NCBI GenBank assembly: GCA_947652115.1
Contig: OX393561.1
Span: 30,007,408 to 30,071,407 of the forward strand
Direction of reading: 5' to 3'
Length of the DNA stretch: 64,000 nucleotides
Origin: Blastomussa wellsi
Taxonomy: Eukaryota; Cnidaria; Anthozoa; Scleractinia; Plerogyridae
How positions within the stretch are numbered: position 1 is the stretch's first letter; each line of letters starts with the position of its first letter. Shown piece by piece: positions 1-10,981 of the stretch. The notes beneath the pieces are model-generated. The model saw nothing but the letters and a program-made list of their open reading frames with translations. It did no database searches and was not told where the DNA came from. Position numbers and translations under genes: made by a program.

Positions 1-38
1 CAAACAGAAAACAAGGCAATAATTTTTTCGCCCTTTAA

Positions 39-283
39 GGGGACACTGTCACGGGGATTTTCTGCTTTCTTGGTAAAACGGCATTGGTGCATTAAAGGAC
101 CCTAGTCAGCCTCCGCCATTTTCGATGCCATCGAAATTATGGAAATTGTATGGTGAAGCGTAATCTTATTGCATTGCTGTAAGTTAGGTTACTGGAAGTG
201 CTTAAATTACTTTTAGCCAGTTTCTCACTGATCTCTTTCGACACGCTCCGCGTAAAATTTTGAAACTTTCGCATGTAAACAAT

Positions 284-317
<34 letters not shown>

Positions 318-346
318 TATGGCATTACTGATCAGTGACAGTGTCT
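39..346. mobile_element. Degraded outer short inverted-repeat element, host of a nested one
   Basis: The left edge reads TTAA then GGGGACACTGTCACGG. Near 333-346 the opposite orientation CAGTGACAGTGTC appears, so the two edges form a poor inverted repeat. The left edge resembles the ends of the TTAA elements at 22.3 and 44.7 kb. A cleaner element (96-310) lies inside. The right boundary is eroded and uncertain. Confidence 0.35.
96..310. mobile_element. 215-bp MITE with TTAA target duplication
   Basis: The ends are AGGACCCTAGTCAGCC (96-111) and GGCTGACTAGGGCCCT (295-310), an inverted repeat matching at 15 of 16 positions. TTAA stands directly outside each end (92-95 and 311-314). TTAA target duplications are typical of the piggyBac and Kolobok superfamilies. 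There is no coding capacity, so this is a non-autonomous element. Confidence 0.75.
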
Positions 347-1394
347 TGATGGCAAAACTTGTCTACGCAGCTTTATGGCATTATATTGACATTCTTGTGC
401 CTTTTTGACACTGGCTAGCGAAAACTCCAACTCAGATCCCCTCTACTCTGGGACTGGTGGCGGTAACAGAGTGGACAGCGGCTTGCACTCATCTTTGGGA
501 AATACCAGATCTTCCTCGTCTTCTCTGAGAGCAACAAACAAATTAAAAGACAATATTACCTTATTACCGGTACGGAAATTGCAAGTAGCTTAGCTCTGTT
601 GCGAGCAAATTAGTAATTCGTCCTTATTGGAGAAAAGGTACGAGTTGTCTATCAAGTCAAGAGATTATTCTCTTGATCAAGTTTATGAAAGTCGTTTTAA
701 CTGAAATTACGGGTTTATACGCGTGGAAACTTGCGATAACTTCAGAGGTACCTTGCCACAAGTCTCAGTACCAGTTCCACCTTTCTTGAAGGATCCACTT
801 TGATTGGTTTAGCAGTCATGAACTGTTGTGAACTGTAACCTTGTAATGTTGTCCCACCCGCTCTCCAGGATGGGTCAGGTTCAGTGACACGACCACTTCG
901 TCGACGCAATGCTGTCAGATGCAATAATCAAAAGTACTATACATAACAAGACGAATTGTAACAACTTTCGATGCGAGCTGTTACATCTTATGTTGTCTGT
1001 TATAGTTTGGCTCTAACAACCTCCTAGATAACACGAGCGCTATCAGTGAACTTAAAATAGTTTCCTATCTTTATTAGCCTTGATTTCCTGGTTAGTTTTT
1101 TCCCTATCTATTTGTAACCCATGGACTTTGCGCTACAATAACTTAGCTATTAAAATAATTAAGCAATAGACCACACTTTCTATGGGTTTATAGGGGTAAA
1201 AACCCACGCGGGCTGTTTGGGAGAACACGAGAAAAGTTTGTAAATCACGAGAGAAGACGACGCGAAATTTTTCCATGGGTTTACCGGCACAATAAACCAT
1301 AGTTGATTGACCAATCAGAGCGCGCGCATTGATTTTCTTATTATATAAACATTGATATAATTCAGTTCCTATGTCCCATTTCCTCTAACGCAAG
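347..1394. other. Non-coding stretch, no supported gene
   Basis: Short ORFs occur on both strands (405-593 and 742-924) but show no recognisable domain. 1140-1370 looks like old repeat sequence, with a near-repeated motif around a 'tgggtttat' core at 1183 and 1275. Nothing else can be supported. Confidence 0.5.
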
Positions 1395-1398
1395 TTAA

Positions 1399-2762
1399 GG
1401 TGGCTCATCTCAGTTTTTCAGAACCACACCAACCCAACTTTAAAAAGCTAATACTTCACTGTCTTGGGTCGGTCGGGCAAGATTTTCGGCACATTTACTA
1501 GAGATTGAATAATTTTTCCAAAAGTGTAGATTTCATTGGCATCGGTGTTACCATAGCAACGAAACGATGACGTAATGATTTCTGAAAATCGACATTTTTC
1601 ACGACATCGAGACCTTAACTTTTAAAATGAATTACGGTCCCTTGTAGTATACATGTAGGTCTTCAACACTGCAAAGTTTGAAAAAATTATATGAGAGCGT
1701 TTTTGCAAAAAAGCGAGTTGAATATTTTGCAGTCAAAATTTAAAAGTTCGACTCAGTATCTGTTAGTTCGTTGATTCCAGCGACTTCCTGCAGATTGAAA
1801 CAATGTCCTTTCCATGTTTTATACCTTTGGCACAGAACAACTTTCCTAAAAGGTTTCATCCAGTTTGCTCTCTTTCTATGAACTCAAAAGTTGTCTAGAA
1901 GGAACGTCTTTGATATGGAAGCATCTATGTAAAAACTAGTCGATAGAATTTTTTTAAAATCTCTAGATCGAAAGTATAACATGTTATGTGCTTTCCCTGA
2001 AAATTTTTAAAAGCGCGAAATAATTATAAAAATATAGGGTACCTTTGCATTCGTTACGGAAAGTTTCGTTATCAGATTATTTGTTGACAGCTGGTTTATT
2101 TCAGAAGTTTCCCTTTTGTCCATATTCTACATATTTGTGTGCTATGGAATCAGCAAGTTAAAATAGTTCAATGCCTTTGAAATTTTCAGGGAAAGCACAT
2201 AACATGTTATACTTTCCATCTAGAGAATTAGAGACTAGTTTTTACATAGATGCTTCCATATCAAAGACGTTCCTTCTGTGAGAATATTAAAGACATAACT
2301 TTTGAGTTCATAGAGAGAGATCTAGTGAAGCAAACTGGTTGAAACCTTTCAGGAAAGTTGTTCTATGCAAAAGATATAAAACATGGAAAGGACATTGTTT
2401 CAATCTGCAGGAAGTCGCTGGAATCAATGAACTAACAGATACTGAGTCGAACTTTTAAATTTTGACTGCAAAATATTCAACTCGCTTTTTTTCAAAAACG
2501 CTCATAGAATTTTTTCAAACTTTGCAGTGTTGAAAACCTACATGTATGCTACAAGGGACGTTAATCCGCTTTAAAAGTTTAGGTCTCGATATCGAGCAAA
2601 ATGTAGATTTTCAGAAATCATGACGTCATCGTTTCGTTGCTATGGTAACACCGATGCCAATTAAATATGTGCCAAAAATCTTGCCCCACCGACCCAAGAC
2701 AGTGAAGTATTGGCTTTGTAAAGTTGGGTTGGTGTGGTTCAGAAAAACTGAGATGAGCCACC
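1399..2762. mobile_element. 1.36-kb fold-back element with ~0.6-kb inverted arms, TTAA flanked
   Basis: The sequence from about 1399 to 2010 returns inverted between about 2183 and 2762. The ends are GGTGGCTCATCTCAG and CTGAGATGAGCCACC, and TTAA flanks both (1395-1398 and 2763-2766). The arms are long and somewhat diverged, around a short unique centre near 2020-2180. There is no ORF of interest, so it is a non-autonomous element. The TTAA duplication suggests Kolobok or piggyBac mobilisation. Confidence 0.8.
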
Positions 2763-2797
2763 TTAAAAAGATGACGCCACGTTTGGATGTCAACCAA

Positions 2798-3346
2798 AAT
2801 TCTTGGTTTTTACGTGACGTCAGAAAAAACTAAAAGTCATTTTTAAACATATATCTACTGGCCTGTTTTCAGCTCGGTAGACGGCTTTGTTTTGAAAATA
2901 GAACAGTTTGAATTTCAGATTCGTGACATCGGCATTGTTTCTGGGAAACATGTTAAATGCGCGAAAATATCGATTTGCCTTACGTTTTCGAGTTCTGAGT
3001 AACCGAAATGTTGTGAGAAGTGTCCATGCGAATGTTTTTAAATTTAACAACGAGAAGAAACGTTTTGAGAGAGCCAAAGTAAACTCCAGATGTTTCCACT
3101 GGTTTCCGGCCGCCATGCTGGAGTCTCTCAGAGGGGCTCCAACATGGCGTCTCCATACTAAACACTATGATGGTCAGTGATACACTTTGCCGAATAACTC
3201 GAGTTCGGAATATCGTACATCCCCGAAACTTTATTACTCTTCTACGATATTTCAATTTCTTGACTCAATTTATTGAATGGTAAGCGATATTATTTCTTAC
3301 GTGCGTGAAACTTGCGTGATACTTGCGTGACGTGAAAACCACCAAT
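2798..3346 (+). mobile_element. Short inverted-repeat element, family 1 copy a
   Basis: It starts near TTGGTTTTTACGTGACGTC and ends near GCGTGACGTGAAAACCACC, an imperfect terminal inverted repeat of about 20 bp. In the middle (3105-3160) is a GGCCGCCATGCTGGAG / CTCCAACATGGCG inverted motif. The same layout recurs at 8.5, 11.3, 18.3 (inverted) and 42.6 kb. Overlapping ORFs on both strands are shadows of the repeat. Confidence 0.7.
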
Positions 3347-3548
3347 AGTGCACGCGAAGGTAAGCACGCGCTCTTATGGAGAAACTAAGGACTTTACGAA
3401 CCAGAACACCGAAACAGAGAAGGGCCCGGGGCGAGAACGCCGCCACGAGCGCGGGAAAAACAAAGTTACGTATGCGAACGCGACGACAGCCCAAACTTTC
3501 AAACTTCAAACTTTAATTTTATAGCTGGTATCAGTTATACATCATAAA

Positions 3549-4693
3549 ATGGCAACGTTTAGAGAGGTAAGGGAAGCTTTAATGTTTGCCTATCAAGATG
3601 GAAGCATTGATGATATAGAGTTTGCCCTGTTGTACGATTGAAATTCCTCTGAAAATCTCGAATTTCCTTATTGAAAGTATGGTCGCTTCGATCTTGACTC
3701 TATGACAGACGATGAGTGTAAGGCTGAGTTTCTCTTTTTTAAGAACGATATTTATTTACTCGGAGAAGTTCTTGATATTCCAGACATGATGAAATGCCCC
3801 AATCATCGGGCGTTCTTGTGGACGGAATGGAGGCATTAAGTGTGTTGTTGAAGCGTTTTGCATACCCGTGTCGATTTGGAGATATGGTAGCTCGATTCGG
3901 GAGACCAGTTCCACAGCTTTGCATGATTAGAAACCGAATGATGGACTATGTATTCGATGAATATGGCCACCTACTTGCACATTTAAATCAGCCATGGCTT
4001 TCTAGAAACTCTCTCCGTCATTTTGCTGCCGCTATACATGATGTAGGAGGTCCACTCGAAAACTGTTGGGGTTTCATAGATGGAACAGTGAGACCCTTAT
4101 GTAAGCCAGATCAAAACCAGAGAATTCTCTATAACGGACATAAAAGGGTACATGGGATAATGTTTCAGTCCGTAGTTGCGCCAAATGGGCTTATCGCAAG
4201 TCTGTTTGGTCCAGTCGAGGGCAGGAGACACGATAGTGGTATGCTAGTCGACTCAGGACTTCTGCAAGAATTATCGCAGTACTCTTTTGCACCGGATGGG
4301 ACACCCTTATGCGTTTATGGCGACCCTGCGTACCCTTTGCGTGTCCATTTACAAGGGCCCTTTAAACGCGCTTATTTAACACCAGCAGAAAAACAGTTCA
4401 ACAAGGCCATGAGCCAAGTCAGAGTTTCGGTAGAATGGCTGTTTGGAGACATTGTGAACCACTTTGCATTCCTAGATTTCAAGAAAAACTTAAAGATCGG
4501 CTTAAGTCCTATTGGCAAAATCTACATTGTGTGTGCGCCTTTAAGAAGTTAAAGTTGTCATTGTCAGTCAAGTACTTCGAAGTTTTTTGGAATAGATCCA
4601 CCCCAAATCCAGGACTACTTCAATAAGGTTTCTGAACACAAATGCAATACAGAGAGACCCAAATTCATGACCTTTGGATATAACAGTGTTTAG
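3549..4693 (+). pseudogene. Harbinger DDE transposase (HARBI1/DDE_Tnp_4 type), pseudogene
   Basis: The central ORF (3794-4552) carries the DDE nuclease signature: Asp in GFIDGTVRP (about 4077), Asp in YGDPAYP (about 4320) and Glu in VEWLFGD (about 4433), with the family's RHDSG and LKRFAYPCR regions. Transposases of this family cut and join the element ends, normally with the Myb-like partner. Upstream, an N-terminal segment starts at 3549 (MATFREVREA) but meets stops at 3639 and near 3670, and homology then changes frame around 3800-3830. Downstream the reading is cut by a stop at 4550, while family-like sequence (FFGIDPPQIQDYF) continues in frame to a stop at 4691. At least three stops and one frameshift make this a pseudogene; an intron cannot explain all of them. 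Confidence 0.85.
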
Positions 4694-5286
4694 CTACTTA
4701 CTTGTTTCAGATCATTTAATTGTTACAGTGCTTTTTAGTTGGTATATTTATGACCACAGCCTTGGGACAGAATCATGATATTTTTTTAAACACAACTTGA
4801 TTGTATCTTAATAATAACATTGATTTTAGTGAAGAGTACTTTTAACCCCACGAGAGTCTTTTTATCCTAGGGAGATTTTTAAAATCTGTTTTCGCATACA
4901 TAAAGTATCACTAGTTGCTTTTATAGCAGACTGAAAATGCAGAATTTTATTGCAGTTTACGCAACAGAATACAAATGTTTAAACAAATTATTCAACTATT
5001 CTAGCCAGAAAATATTTCTAATATGTCAAAACTATAAAAAGCAATTTTACTGCAACGAGTCTGCCATCCAATGAGATAACAATAATTACAGAAAATAACG
5101 AACGGCGGATTTCTCGGCACAAGAAAAATGCGGTGCCACTGTTGAAATACAAGCATCGATCGCTGATAGAAAACGTTGGTCGTCACTCTTGTCAAAACAA
5201 TGACAAAAGCTAATAAAATATATAAACTGGTTTGTAATTTTACAGTTCAAAATCAAACGACAGTTGTACCAGCAATACTTAAAAGG

Positions 5287-6260
5287 CTATTTGTTCACAA
5301 GTTTCTCCAATAAACTCATCACTGCTTTAGCTTGGTCTTCTTGCTGCCTCAACATCAGTTGTTGTGACGCCAAGAGTTGCTGCTGTTGCTGTTGTTGTTG
5401 TTCTTGCATCAGCCGCATCATTTCACTTTGTTGTTGCTGAAACTGGCGTTGCTGGTCAATGCTCGCCTGTAGACGTTTTGCATCCAAATCGTGTTGCTCT
5501 TTTTTCAGTTTGAGCTCCTCAAGTTTAAATTCCTGGTCTTTCTCCGCTTTTTTGGACAGGAATAACATGGTCTCGCTGCCACTTCTCCGTTCTCTTTTTG
5601 GCTTTACTTTTTCCCGATCATTTTCGCCTGAATGTCTCTTCATCGTCTCCGACACTTTCTCAAGTGCTTTAAGTCTCATATCTGTGGCCTTAGCCTTCTC
5701 TTTTTCAGCCTTTCCTTTCTCACTTTCGTCGTCCTCTTTCATTTCTGCATCAGCTGTTTCTTCGAGCGCCACAATTTCTTCCACCAAGATTTCAAGTTCT
5801 GTGGGTTCGGGCGGCGCGATGTCCGAGCTCCTTTCCTCAGCTCTCGATTTCTTTTTGATTTGGTTAATTAAAATACCGACATGATCCCTTACGGACCTTT
5901 TATCCACAGCAAAGACAGGCTTGGGACAGGTATTCAAAGTGTTGGCTATTCTATCCCACATTTCGCTTCTTTGCGACGAACCCTTTCTTGTTTTGTACGG
6001 ATTCTCGGAAACCTCTCACATCATGCTCCCTTGTCCAGTACATCACATTACTGTATGAAAACAAAAACAATCTGTTTTAGTTTGTTTTCAATAAAGACCA
6101 CAAACAAATTTTAAACTCATTTTAATCTTATAGTTTAGCAGGAAGGGAAATTTATTCTCCTAATAAACAAAAATTAGACTTACTTGCCAGTTTTCGACTT
6201 TGGTATCGTACTCGGCGGATCTGCGTGTTGTCCATTCATCATAGCGGTGAACAATTGGCC
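5287..6260 (-). pseudogene. Myb/SANT-like DNA-binding protein of Harbinger element, damaged
   Basis: The minus-strand ORF (5961-5287) begins MWDRIANTLN and includes the KRSVRDHVG block. It continues into a charged Glu/Lys/Gln-rich coiled coil ending in a polyQ stretch and LLEKLVNK. This is the usual second protein of Harbinger elements, which binds DNA and helps bring the transposase to the nucleus and the element ends. The first exon appears to be 6184-6260 (start MMNGQHADPP; donor AA|GTAAGT). The second starts at 6050 after CATACAG and reads YWTREHD before losing frame near 6015; homology resumes in another frame (SENPYKTRKGSS). The shift destroys the N-terminal helix region, so the gene is probably non-functional. 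Exon 1 is inferred from splice signals. Confidence 0.75.
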
Positions 6261-6556
6261 TACAGTAAAAGGCAAATTAAAATGTTTGTTTCGTACTTTT
6301 TACAATAAATAACATTGTCACGGACTTAGGAAAACAGCTTTGCCGATAAGATAGAAAAAGTAAATTGAATTCTAGGTCAAATTCAGCATAAACTACTCAC
6401 GTTTTCTGGAAACGCTGCAAGTGCAAGCCTCGTGTTCTGAACGTGAAGAAGACGCGTTGCAGTTCAGCGCCAAGCATGCGCAGTGAAGCACTTTATGAGC
6501 AAATTAGTTCCGGCGACGTTTCAGGCAGCGTCGCGTTCTGGTTCGTAAAGTCCCTA

Positions 6557-7230
6557 CTTGCGAGGTTAGCGCGCTCTGCCCACGTGACGCTGGTACTTTT
6601 CTGTTTGTTTACTAGTCTTTTTAGCGAAAAAAAATGTCAGCCAGAAGCGATTTCCGACACAAGTCGCTCGTCACGAGCCATTCGTGCGTTCCGCGATGTT
6701 TCTCGCGCTTGATTTCCAACCGATTTTATGTATTCGTGCCTGATTTCAAAACGATCTTTTTCAGATAACTCTACCATGTCTATCGATACAAAGAAAAACG
6801 AGCGACTATGGGCCAAGTCTACAGTTTCGGTCGCAATTTTTGCGTATACAATCTCAAGAAAGATAATCGATTGGCCTACTAAAAGAGACGTGTATTTCTT
6901 ACTCGAGCTTCACAAAGGAAAGCTCGAGTTATAAAATGGGAACGGGTTTTTTCTTCACCGACTGACGTCTACAGCACGTGCACAAGATACAAGATACAAA
7001 AGTGTGTGATCCTTGTTTTCCCGTCGATTTATAACCCTGTGCTTTACGCACGACAGGAAAATAACTCAGTCCGCACGCGTACTCAGAAAGTGTTTTACAG
7101 TACGGACTGAAAAAAACGATCCCTCATAATTAGTATCGTCCACTCGTGCAGCAATAGAATCTGTATTCCGGTCTCGTTTTGATCGTAACTTTCCTTTTTA
7201 AAAGCAGAATTTATGTCTTGCAGTACTTAC
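6557..7230. other. Non-coding stretch right of the Harbinger element
   Basis: No gene or clear repeat boundary is visible. CpG-containing, moderately GC-richer sequence near 6560-6720 gives way to AT-rich sequence. Small ORFs at 6443-6712 and 6728-6934 lack recognisable features. Confidence 0.4.
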
Positions 7231-7269
7231 GTGAATGACGTGAACCTTGAGCTTTTCCAAAGCCGCCTA
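7231..7269 (-). CDS. Candidate 39-nt microexon, phase 1-1 (tail of paralogue A?)
   Basis: On the minus strand GAACAG precedes and GTAAGTACT follows a 39-nt open segment that reads GGFGKAQGSRHS in phase 1-1. It matches the pattern of the candidates at 7642, 12450 and 14717, and follows a phase-1 donor at the end of exon 3 of paralogue A. The acceptor is weak in pyrimidines. Transcript evidence is lacking. Confidence 0.35.
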
Positions 7270-7279
7270 CTGTTCAAAG

Positions 7280-7760
7280 TAAAAGTAATTAACTTAGTTT
7301 ATCGGCGTCAGACTGCGAATCAAACCATCGCCGCCATCATAGTGATGTGAGAAAAACACATCGTTCGTCACGTGTTCGCTTCAATCCATTCCTCCTTGCT
7401 CGTGGAGAAATTCCATACTGATGAAGCTGCAGTGACAGGGATTTGTTTGATAAGACAACAAAATACTGAGAGATCTAACACAGATTCTGCAGTGTTGCCT
7501 ATATTAGACTCGATAGCTTTGAACCGCCTCTCATGAGTAGCGTTTCTCACGACACGTGCAACATGACTAATTTAATTTACTATAGATTCAGTTCTCAGCT
7601 ATCTATCCGTTCTCAGAACCTCTTCTGCGTTAAATACTTACTTCGACTAAGATTTCGACGTTTACTGGAACCTGTATAAGATTTGAAAGTAACAGAAATT
7701 AAATTAGTTGATCAGCGTCAGACTGTGAATCAAACCACCGCCGCCATTTTTGCGGGCCCA
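7280..7760. repeat. Direct duplication of ~70 bp on either side of a microexon
   Basis: The segment around 7285-7345 ('ggcgtcagactg.gaatcaaacca.cgccgccat') recurs in the same orientation at about 7695-7750 with a few changes. In each case it lies just outside the acceptor side of a candidate minus-strand microexon (7231-7269 and 7642-7671). This suggests a local exon-plus-intron duplication followed by exon divergence. Confidence 0.5.
7642..7671 (-). CDS. Candidate 30-nt microexon, phase 1-1 (tail of paralogue A?)
   Basis: The minus strand shows TCTTATACAG, a 30-nt open segment reading SSKRRNLSR, then GTAAGTATT, a strong donor. The exon is phase 1-1, so it can be skipped or added without a frame change. 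Like its neighbours it codes for a short polar, basic peptide. A chance splice-site pair cannot be excluded. Confidence 0.4.
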
Positions 7761-8479
7761 AGAGAGGCCCGCAACACAAATCTTGACAGTGACCAGCGGA
7801 TTGCTCATCACGCGTGCGCATTTTTAACAGGGACGTTCAAATCGGAAGTTGAACATTTCTTCTTACACCAAGAACGATTAGAATGCGAAAAATGTGTCAT
7901 TCACAACAGTTTTACACGTGAACGCCGCGTTTATAAATGGATGGACAACAAAGTGGCTAAGGTTGTTTGCCATTTATTTGGGGAAACCGGTTGAAAATGT
8001 GAAATTTCTCTTTGGCATAGACCCTTTACATAATTGGCTGCAAATTATAAATTCTTTTGTAAGTATTAAAATAAGCCTGACTAACCTCGTTTTTGAGTTG
8101 ATAATTCAAAAGAATTTTACTCCCAAACGAGTTTAGTGAGGCTAATTTGAATGCCTACAAAAGAATTTTAAATTGGCGGCGGCCATTTGTGAAAAGGATC
8201 TATTGGCATGGACCATTTGCATAACAGACCCAACTTACCAAGCTTTTCACGTGACCACATGATATCCTGATCTAAAATTAAAGAGCCACCAAAGTTTATA
8301 TTCTCATCAGGCAGAAGAGGTGCAAATTTTATCATGATCTGTTTACAACTTTTCAGCTCAATAGCATGCTTGGTTTGTAAACCAGCGCTTTTGAATTCCA
8401 GAGTTAAGGCGGTGCGTGACATGAACTTGTGATCGTGTTTGTCAAAAAATAAATAATTATCTCGGGATTTTTAGCCATT
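7761..8479. other. Non-coding stretch
   Basis: Small ORFs (7683-7994 plus, 8168-8422 minus) show no known motif. The minus ORF ends near a donor-like AAGCTTG|GTAAGTT (about 8236), but no convincing acceptor was found, so no exon is called. Confidence 0.4.
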
Positions 8480-8836
8480 CCAGAAGTAAAAGCGTTAGGA
8501 AAAGTGTTTATGTAAATGTTTGTATTTTCAGTACGTACAGTTAATCAGTCACTCAGATAACGAAAGTAAGTTCCAGATGTTTACCCATTTCTCTGCCGCC
8601 GTATTGGTGTACCAAATCTGTACAGTACACCAACATGGCGGCTCCATTCTGGGCTCTATAAATTTGTGCGCTACATTTCGACGAATAATTTGAAGTTTGG
8701 AATAACGCACGGACCTAAAACTTGGAGAGATGACTTATTTAATTATCTTCTATAATATCGCAATTTCTGGACTTCATCCACAAATTGGTTTTTGATTTAA
8801 TTTTCTATTGCGTGACGGTGCAACCCAAGAATTGGC
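8480..8836 (+). mobile_element. Short inverted-repeat element, family 1 copy b (5' truncated)
   Basis: It shares the central 'accaacatggcggctcc' motif, the 'ctctataaatttg' block, the 'cgacgaataa' block and the 'gcgtgac' right end with the copies at 2.8 and 11.3 kb. The left third is missing or too diverged to follow. Confidence 0.6.
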
Positions 8837-8851
8837 GTACGGCCTGGCAAA

Positions 8852-8967
8852 GGGTGGATAACGCTATCCACCGGGCAAATCACTATCCAGTGGATAAGTG
8901 TTGGCAAAACAAACTGCACTATCCACTGGATAGTGATTTATCCAGTGGATAGCGTTATCCACTCTTT
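8852..8967. repeat. 116-bp palindromic element built from ATCCACTGGATAG units
   Basis: GTGGATAACGCTATCCAC at the left and GTGGATAGCGTTATCCAC at the right are inverted copies. Between them are further self-complementary ATCCAGTGGATA units. The whole segment can fold into one long hairpin or several short ones. It has the size and symmetry of a small hairpin MITE. Confidence 0.65.
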
Positions 8968-9121
8968 GAACAACCGGTGCCATTCCAACCGAAATTTCCG
9001 GAGTTTTTGGGTAAATGGTAAACAACCTAGGTAAACAAACGAAGAAGTAAAATCTCCGCACGATGCGTAACAGATAACACCAAGGGCGTCTCAAATATGT
9101 TCGCTTAGCTTCAAAAGAGTA

Positions 9122-9153
<32 letters not shown>

Positions 9154-9189
9154 CCGGGCAGACCCAGGGGATTTTGACATTTTTATGGA

Positions 9190-9221
<32 letters not shown>

Positions 9222-9702
9222 CAGTGAATGTCAAATTTCCGTAGAGTAACTCATAAATGCAGACTGTCCAACCATCTGAGTATGAAAAATCGGGAGAAAA
9301 TTTTGAAATTAAGGCTCGAAAACGCCATTTCTGAGACGGACTCTGGGACGACAATTTCTGTCAAGAATGGTCGGTAAATTGCCATTTTTTATTTTATCAG
9401 GATATCAGAGTGTAACTATTATGACAATTTTAGAAAAATATTAGAACGGATGCCAAAATCGGGATTTTTCCTGTTCCGATCGCATGTCGGTATGTTGGTC
9501 GGGATTGGGAATTTTTAATCAAAATCTGGATAATGCCGACGAAATCGGGATGGTTGGACAGTCCGATCTGTGAGTCAGAATATGTAGGTTGGTACATTAT
9601 AATATCGACCCACCGGAGGTTTTCTTGTGCGAGACTTCTTACGTTGCCATACATGAAAGTATGAATCACACTTGCCTTCTATTTTTTTTAAGGTAAAAAA
9701 AA
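8968..9702. other. Non-coding stretch
   Basis: Overlapping small minus-strand ORFs (8864-9354) have no recognisable domain. 9127-9180 contains 'ttaagccccaggg..ccaggggattttgac', which recurs inverted at about 12260-12360, so it is part of a dispersed repeat. Confidence 0.4.
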
Positions 9703-9775
9703 CTTTCCCCAATAAGTCTCGATCCCGGGACGATGGAATACCAAGCGGGAGTCATCCCCACTACACCACCGAGAC
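9703..9775 (-). repeat. tRNA-like sequence, probable SINE head
   Basis: The minus strand reads TCTCGGTGGTGTAGTGGGGA followed by a degenerate B-box (GGGATCGAGAC). The A-box region GGTGTAGTGG is good. The T-arm does not pair, so this is not a working tRNA. The same opening (CTCGGTGGTGTAG) occurs at 33265 on plus. A run of A/T follows on the 3' side, as in tRNA-derived SINEs. Confidence 0.4.
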
Positions 9776-9819
9776 CAGCTGCTAAATTACCAATTTTAAT
9801 TTTTTGGCTACAAGACGCT

Positions 9820-10180
9820 GACCCTATTTAATATGAAGGCTAACCGAAAGCAACCTAAAGCTAATTTAGTCTAACCGAAGTGCTATGTAAGCCAACCGAA
9901 GTGCTTAGAAGGGTGGGTCGCCACGAAGCTCTTCGGAACGTCCCTCAGGATTGGCTGAGAAAATGATAAACAACAATAACAATGGACCCAAGCCCTAATA
10001 GCCGCTAAAACAATAGAGCTTCGTGCTAACAAGATCCAATTAAAGTTTCTGAAGGGCTTCGTGACAACTGAGAAGGTTAACCGGAGTTCTATGTAAGCTA
10101 ACCGAACCGCATAGCAGGCTAATCGGAGTGCTTAGTAGGCTAACCGGACTGCTATAAAGCTAGAGTGCTACACAGGCTAT
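9820..10180 (+). repeat. Degenerate minisatellite (AGGCTAACCGGAGTGCTA-like, ~20 bp)
   Basis: Units such as 'gctaaccgaa', 'gccaaccgaagtgctta', 'gctaatcggagtgcttagta' and 'ggctaaccggactgctataa' follow each other in two blocks (9838-9915 and 10075-10175), separated by unrelated sequence. The copies are diverged and of uneven length. Confidence 0.55.
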
Positions 10181-10474
10181 GTGGTATAATTCATCACAGG
10201 TGTCCACCTCTGGTAAGTCGATATATATTGTTCTGACCGAATATGTAAAAGAATAGAGAAAGCAAGAAAGCATAAAAGATATACAAGGGAGTTTGTACTC
10301 GTAAAAACACGAGAATAGGCTAAAAACATCAGAAGCGATGGCCTAGATACATAAGGAAAAATTAAAAAAATGCTTACCTTTCATTCGCTCATGGCGAAAA
10401 AACTTCAAAACAGCGCGAAAAATCAATGGAGATCTTTGAGGGGCGACTTTCCAGATTCTCTCGGTCTTCCAAGA
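10181..10474. other. Non-coding spacer
   Basis: AT-rich with no gene. A donor-like GAATGAAAG|GTAAGCAT lies on the minus strand at about 10380, but no matching acceptor or open frame was found. Confidence 0.35.
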
Positions 10475-10981
10475 TGGTAGCCTGCGTCGCAGACGGACAA
10501 AACCGCCGGTAAAGTCCGTCTGCGCAACGGCTCCAAAAAGCTTGTTCCGTTTACAAGAATCTGTGTATTCATTTCTGATTAGCTAGTATCATATTGCTTT
10601 CTATCGAGCTTTTCGATTGGTCCAATTTTAATTTACTTCACGTGCAGTAGACGTGCAGTCAACTGTGCAGTCACGTAACGGGTTAATATTCCTTTGTTTT
10701 TCCCGTGAAAACAAAACGACGGAGGTCAGTGATGAATGTTTGTGTTACTGGGTTCCCTGTTTTTTCGCGCCCTTTTAAGTCACGTGATATTGTTGTGTTG
10801 GCTGTAGATGAACTTGTAACTCGTGATTTTGTGCGGTCACTCGAAGTAACGATACTTCTGATACTTCTGACACTTATGGAGATTCTTGTGATGCTTTGTG
10901 TGCAGCAAAAATAAAGGAGAACAGTTAACTAGAGTGAATTGTCTGTGGTGCATATTGGACCGGGGAAAATTGGCCCCTACA

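Larger units (their letters stand above)
3388..6553. mobile_element. PIF/Harbinger DNA transposon (3.17 kb), both genes damaged
   Basis: The left end GGACTTTACGAACCAGAAC (3389-3407) is matched exactly by its reverse complement at 6535-6553, a 19-bp perfect terminal inverted repeat. CTA stands outside both ends (3385-3387 and 6554-6556), a 3-bp duplication as expected for PIF/Harbinger; one extra A (3388) separates it from the left repeat. Inside are the two genes typical of the superfamily: a DDE transposase on plus and a Myb/SANT-like DNA-binding protein on minus. Both carry disabling changes, so the copy is probably inactive. It lies just right of family-1 copy a, and in an intron of paralogue A if the microexons at 7231 and 7642 have further exons to the left. 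Confidence 0.85.

Noticed and set aside
2820..3255. Overlapping ORFs of 90-98 codons on both strands
   Set aside because: They lie in a non-coding repeat family and are not kept open in the other copies.
5459..5884. Plus-strand Ser/Phe-rich ORFs (5459-5884, 5632-5871)
   Set aside because: Antisense shadows of the Glu/Lys/Gln-rich Myb-like gene; no domain, biased composition.
8852..8967. CRISPR-like array
   Set aside because: Units are palindromic and uneven without regular spacers, and the genome is eukaryotic; a hairpin element explains it.
9703..9775. Functional tRNA gene
   Set aside because: A- and B-box-like motifs are present but the T-arm and acceptor stem do not pair; the same applies at 33257-33335.
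10380..10405. Fifth microexon ending in GAATGAAAG|GTAAGC
   Set aside because: Good donor, but no acceptor gives an open phase 1-1 segment.
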